Assembly: GCA_002427615.1 (NCBI GenBank)
Contig: DIFH01000143.1
Coordinates: forward strand, 1 to 16,902
Direction of reading: 5' to 3'
Length of the DNA stretch: 16,902 nt
Source: Paludibacter sp. UBA5753
GTDB lineage: Bacteria > Bacteroidota > Bacteroidia > Bacteroidales > Paludibacteraceae
Position 1 is the stretch's first letter; each line of letters begins with the position of its first letter. The translations under genes and the position numbers were made by a program. This document shows, piece after piece, positions 14,479 through 16,902 of the stretch. A model generated the notes under the pieces. That model had not been told where the DNA came from and did no database searches. It worked only from the letters and a program-made list of their open reading frames with translations.

Positions 14479-14622
14479 TAACTGCTCAGCACCCTTTATT
14501 TTTATAACCTTTTGATTTTCAGTTCGACTTTGTCGAACTGAAAATCAGCAAAAAGTTTAAATACATAACAATCAACTAAATGGCTAATTATTTTCAAATT
14601 TTTTTAGGGTACTGAGTAGTTA
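14479..14622. mobile_element. 144-bp MITE-like element, copy 1
   Basis: Terminal inverted repeats TAACTGCTCAGCACCCT (14479-14495) and AGGGTACTGAGTAGTTA (14606-14622) match at 15 of 17 positions. Both ends start in TA, which could be a TA target duplication as in IS630/mariner-type elements. The centre has a perfect 15-bp-arm palindrome (14514-14528 / 14532-14546, loop TTT). There is no ORF, so it would depend on a transposase in trans. A second copy starts at 16853. Confidence 0.72.
14514..14546. repeat. Perfect palindrome inside the MITE-like element
   Basis: Arms GATTTTCAGTTCGAC / GTCGAACTGAAAATC with a TTT loop. It would form a very stable hairpin in RNA of either strand, but no T run follows, so it is not a standard terminator. 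Confidence 0.85.
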
Positions 14623-14637
14623 TAAATAATTAAAATT

Positions 14638-15531
14638 TTAGTTCAATATCTTTTCGTACCGGTCGATCTGGGTGGGATTTACATCCGACAGAATTTCAAC
14701 GGCATCTTTCTTTTCTTTCTCTGTTGCTTTCGAAAAAATGTTGATAAGTTCATCTGATTTTGCATCTATGAACGAAGAAATCACCACAGCCGATGGACGG
14801 GCACGATTTGCTTCGCGAAGGACAGGCAAACCGGCGGCGATTTTTGCACGGGCATTGGTCATATTTATTGACATTTCGTCGAGCCCAAGGCGGTGATATT
14901 CATAAAAATAGTTGCGATATTTTTTAAATGCTTCATCCGTCAGGTTATTGACCAGGGCATACCGGTTACGCGAACTCTCAAAAGCTTTCCACCCGACCAG
15001 ATCGGCTGCCTGAGCAGCGTTTACAATCGATTCGGCCGCCTGGAAATATGGCGTACCGCCCAAACGCGTGTACGAATCCATATCGTACCCGATAATGATA
15101 TAGGCATAATATGCCAAAACAGCAGTCAGATTCGAAGTAATGGTATTTTCATTCATTTCGAGTTGGTCAAACTCTTTGTAATCAAAGGTGAAATTATTAT
15201 CTTTGAAATTGAATAAAGTAGTGTTATAGTTTGTATTGAAAACAGGGCGACGCGATTGAACCTGAATCTCGGCCGTAAAAATATCCTGTTCAACTTTCTT
15301 GATTATAATATTCATCGAACATTCAATTCGCTCGATGTTGGTGTAAGTCATTTCCGTCCAACGGCGATTGTTTACAAATTCCGAAACCGACTTTTGTAAG
15401 GTATTGAAAACCGATTTATTTGAACCGGAAATCTGGTCGGAATTAATCTGGATGTTACAGTTAAGCTCCTGGGCGTTTATAGATAAAACTATCAGTAAAC
15501 CCAGCGCAATAATTTTTACTTTGTTGACCAT
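14638..15531 (-). CDS. porD: Type IX secretion system protein PorD (DUF4835)
   Basis: A periplasmic/envelope protein of the DUF4835 family, named PorD in the type IX secretion system that exports cargo across the outer membrane of Bacteroidota. It has 297 residues from ATG 15531, which opens a clean signal peptide (MVNKVKIIALGLLIVLSINA, then QELNC). The upstream in-frame ATG at 15579 would put 16 hydrophilic residues in front and is rejected. Family features include ELNCNIQINSDQISGSN, RRWTEMTYTNIERIECS, TSNLTAVLAYYAYIIIGYDMDSY and the GGTPYFQAAESIVNAAQ region. It follows coaBC by 73 bases on the same strand. The presence of porD implies that the organism has, or had, a type IX system encoded elsewhere. 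Confidence 0.88.
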   Translation of the reverse strand: MVNKVKIIALGLLIVLSINAQELNCNIQINSDQISGSNKSVFNTLQKSVSEFVNNRRWTEMTYTNIERIECSMNIIIKKVEQDIFTAEIQVQSRRPVFNTNYNTTLFNFKDNNFTFDYKEFDQLEMNENTITSNLTAVLAYYAYIIIGYDMDSYTRLGGTPYFQAAESIVNAAQAADLVGWKAFESSRNRYALVNNLTDEAFKKYRNYFYEYHRLGLDEMSINMTNARAKIAAGLPVLREANRARPSAVVISSFIDAKSDELINIFSKATEKEKKDAVEILSDVNPTQIDRYEKILN

Positions 15532-15604
15532 TATTAGTTTATAAAGTTTGAAAGTATTTGATAATTCGGAAGATTTCACTTCTTCATTGTGTCATTCTTC
15601 CATT

Positions 15605-16801
15605 TTAAAAAATCAATGTATTAATCTCATTTACAATATCATTTGCCACATCAAGTTTATTTTTAAGCTCATATTGCTTTTTTAAACCGGACCGGTGAAT
15701 AATCGAAATTTTATTCGTATCGAATCCAAAACCTGAATTGGGATCTTGTAAAGAATTTAAAACGATAAAATCAAAGTTTTTACGTTCCATTTTATCCCTG
15801 GCATTGGCTTCTTCGTTGTCCGTTTCGAGGGCAAATCCGACCAGAAACTGTTCGTGTTTTTTTATTTTGCCAACCTTGGCAGCAATATCCTGGGTCGGTT
15901 TTAGTTCAAGAGTTAAATTGTCAGTCTTCCGCTTTAATTTAGCGTCGGCTTGTTCAACCGGCATAAAATCGGCTACAGCGGCGCACAGGATAGCTCCGTC
16001 CATTAATTCAAACCTTGACAAAACAGCTTTATACATTTCTTCCGCCGATTCCACATCGATTCGTTTGATGCTTTTGTTCTTAAGGCTTAAATGTACCGGC
16101 CCGGTGATTAAAGTTACTTCGGCTCCCTGTTTTGCACAAACTTCAGCCAGTGCAAAACCCATTTTCCCCGACGAATAATTACCAACAAAACGAACCGGAT
16201 CAATTTTTTCGTAAGTTGGACCTGCGGTGATCAATACTTTTTTACCCAACATGTTTTTGGGTTCAAAAAAGTTATCAAGATAACGTACAATACTTTCAGG
16301 TTCTTCCATGCGCCCCTTTCCCTCAAGTCCGCTGGCAAGTTCACCAATAGTGGGTTCTATAATTTGATTGCCATAAGATTTCAGTATTTCCAAATTGCGC
16401 CTTGTCGAAGGATGGCCGAACATATCCAAATCCATCGCCGGAGCGATAAAAACAGGACACTTTGCCGATAAATAGGTGGTGAGCAATAAATTATCTGCCA
16501 CGCCACTCACCATCTTCCCAATTGAATTAGCAGTAGCTGGAGCAATAACATAAGCATCCGCCCACAAACCTAAGTCAACATGACTGTTCCAATCTCCATT
16601 TTCCGGATTGAAAAAATCAACGAGAATCGGATTCCTGGATAATGTCGCCAAAGTAAGCGGAGTAATGAATTGTTTGGCTAACGGAGTCATAACCACTTTT
16701 ACTTCAACGCCTTCTTTTACCAATAAGCGGATAAGTTGCGCCGATTTATAAGCGGCAATACTTCCCGTAACACCTAAAATGATTTTCTTTCCCTGTAGCA
16801 T
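15605..16801 (-). CDS. coaBC: Bifunctional phosphopantothenoylcysteine decarboxylase / phosphopantothenate-cysteine ligase
   Basis: Two successive steps of coenzyme A synthesis: CoaB joins cysteine to 4'-phosphopantothenate and CoaC decarboxylates the product with FMN. 398 residues, normal length. The CoaC half (1-180) shows the flavin-binding GVTGSIAAYKS (10-20), the catalytic histidine H74 in SHVDLG, and the substrate motif as PAMDLDMF (121-128) instead of the usual PxMNxxMW. The CoaB half (185-398) shows ITAGPTYEKIDPVRF, NYSSGKMG (N208), CAAVADF and KLKRK. At the position of the E. coli CoaC cysteine C158 this protein has serine (S157 in ELASGLEGKGRM). It leads the minus-strand coaBC-porD-recN set. 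Confidence 0.95.
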   Translation of the reverse strand: MLQGKKIILGVTGSIAAYKSAQLIRLLVKEGVEVKVVMTPLAKQFITPLTLATLSRNPILVDFFNPENGDWNSHVDLGLWADAYVIAPATANSIGKMVSGVADNLLLTTYLSAKCPVFIAPAMDLDMFGHPSTRRNLEILKSYGNQIIEPTIGELASGLEGKGRMEEPESIVRYLDNFFEPKNMLGKKVLITAGPTYEKIDPVRFVGNYSSGKMGFALAEVCAKQGAEVTLITGPVHLSLKNKSIKRIDVESAEEMYKAVLSRFELMDGAILCAAVADFMPVEQADAKLKRKTDNLTLELKPTQDIAAKVGKIKKHEQFLVGFALETDNEEANARDKMERKNFDFIVLNSLQDPNSGFGFDTNKISIIHRSGLKKQYELKNKLDVANDIVNEINTLIF

Positions 16802-16852
16802 AACCTAAATATTTTAAAGTAAAATTATTACAAACTGAAATGGTTTTTTTTG

Positions 16853-16902
16853 TAACTACTTAGCACCCTTTATTTTCATATCCTTTTGATTTTCAGTTCG
16901 AC
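16853..16902. mobile_element. MITE-like element, copy 2 (cut by window end)
   Basis: Starts with TAACTACTTAGCACCCT (16853-16869) and runs, with two further differences, to the left arm of the central palindrome (16888-16902), where the window stops. Same orientation as copy 1. It lies 51 bases upstream of the coaBC start, so coaBC transcription may begin inside or next to it. Confidence 0.7.

Noticed and set aside
14403..14492. 30-residue N-terminal extension of RecN
   Set aside because: RecN proteins begin at the MLKSLYISNYALI-type strand just before the ATP-binding loop. The extension has no conserved character and reaches into the MITE-like element.
15532..15579. 16-residue N-terminal extension of PorD
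   Set aside because: It would place hydrophilic residues ahead of a normal signal peptide that starts at M at 15531.
16802..16850. TTTG-N19-TATTTAGG promoter for coaBC
   Set aside because: The -7 box has two mismatches and ends about two bases before the ATG, so the transcript would start inside the coding region.

Overview
The window looks like a chromosomal segment from a member of the Bacteroidota, most likely the order Bacteroidales. Three things point there. The promoters follow the phylum's TTTG / TAnnTTTG pattern; the tRNA-Leu promoter is a perfect TTTG-N19-TATCTTTGC. A PorD/DUF4835 type IX secretion gene lies between coaBC and recN. A GyrA gene is followed by a secreted TPR protein. 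The species cannot be named from the sequence alone.

Layout. Positions 1-297 hold a strong terminator for an off-window gene and the gyrA promoter. Positions 298-4209 carry gyrA and a secreted TPR protein, closed by a clear terminator near 4236-4268. Positions 4270-5867 are non-coding and repeat-rich. They hold a broken REP-associated (IS200-like, HUH) transposase relic and next to it a tandem array of four and a half ~221-bp units, each with several perfect hairpins resembling a BIME (clustered REP sequences). Positions 5760-9098 are an accessory block bounded by an exact 63-bp direct repeat. It contains a FISUMP-type lipoprotein, a DUF6398-like gene bracketed by two 96%-identical 130-bp hairpin repeats, and a RelE/ParE-type toxin-antitoxin pair. 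A bidirectional terminator and tRNA-Leu(UAG) follow. Positions 9382-12064 (minus strand) hold an aminopeptidase P gene and queF, 1 nt apart. An OsmC-family gene (plus strand) runs divergently from them. Positions 12741-16801 (minus strand) hold coaBC, porD and recN, a conserved Bacteroidota gene order. A 144-bp MITE-like element sits between porD and recN, and a second copy begins upstream of coaBC and runs off the window.

How it fits together. The flanks are housekeeping genes: DNA topology, DNA repair, CoA synthesis, queuosine synthesis, peptide turnover and secretion-system assembly. The interesting part is the middle (4480-9098), which looks like an insertion hot spot next to a tRNA gene. 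A REP array beside a dead RAYT-type transposase adjoins a small set of gene cassettes with their own promoters, separated by hairpin-rich repeats and by copies of one 3' terminator half. This could be a cassette-exchange system without a visible recombinase, but that remains an inference.
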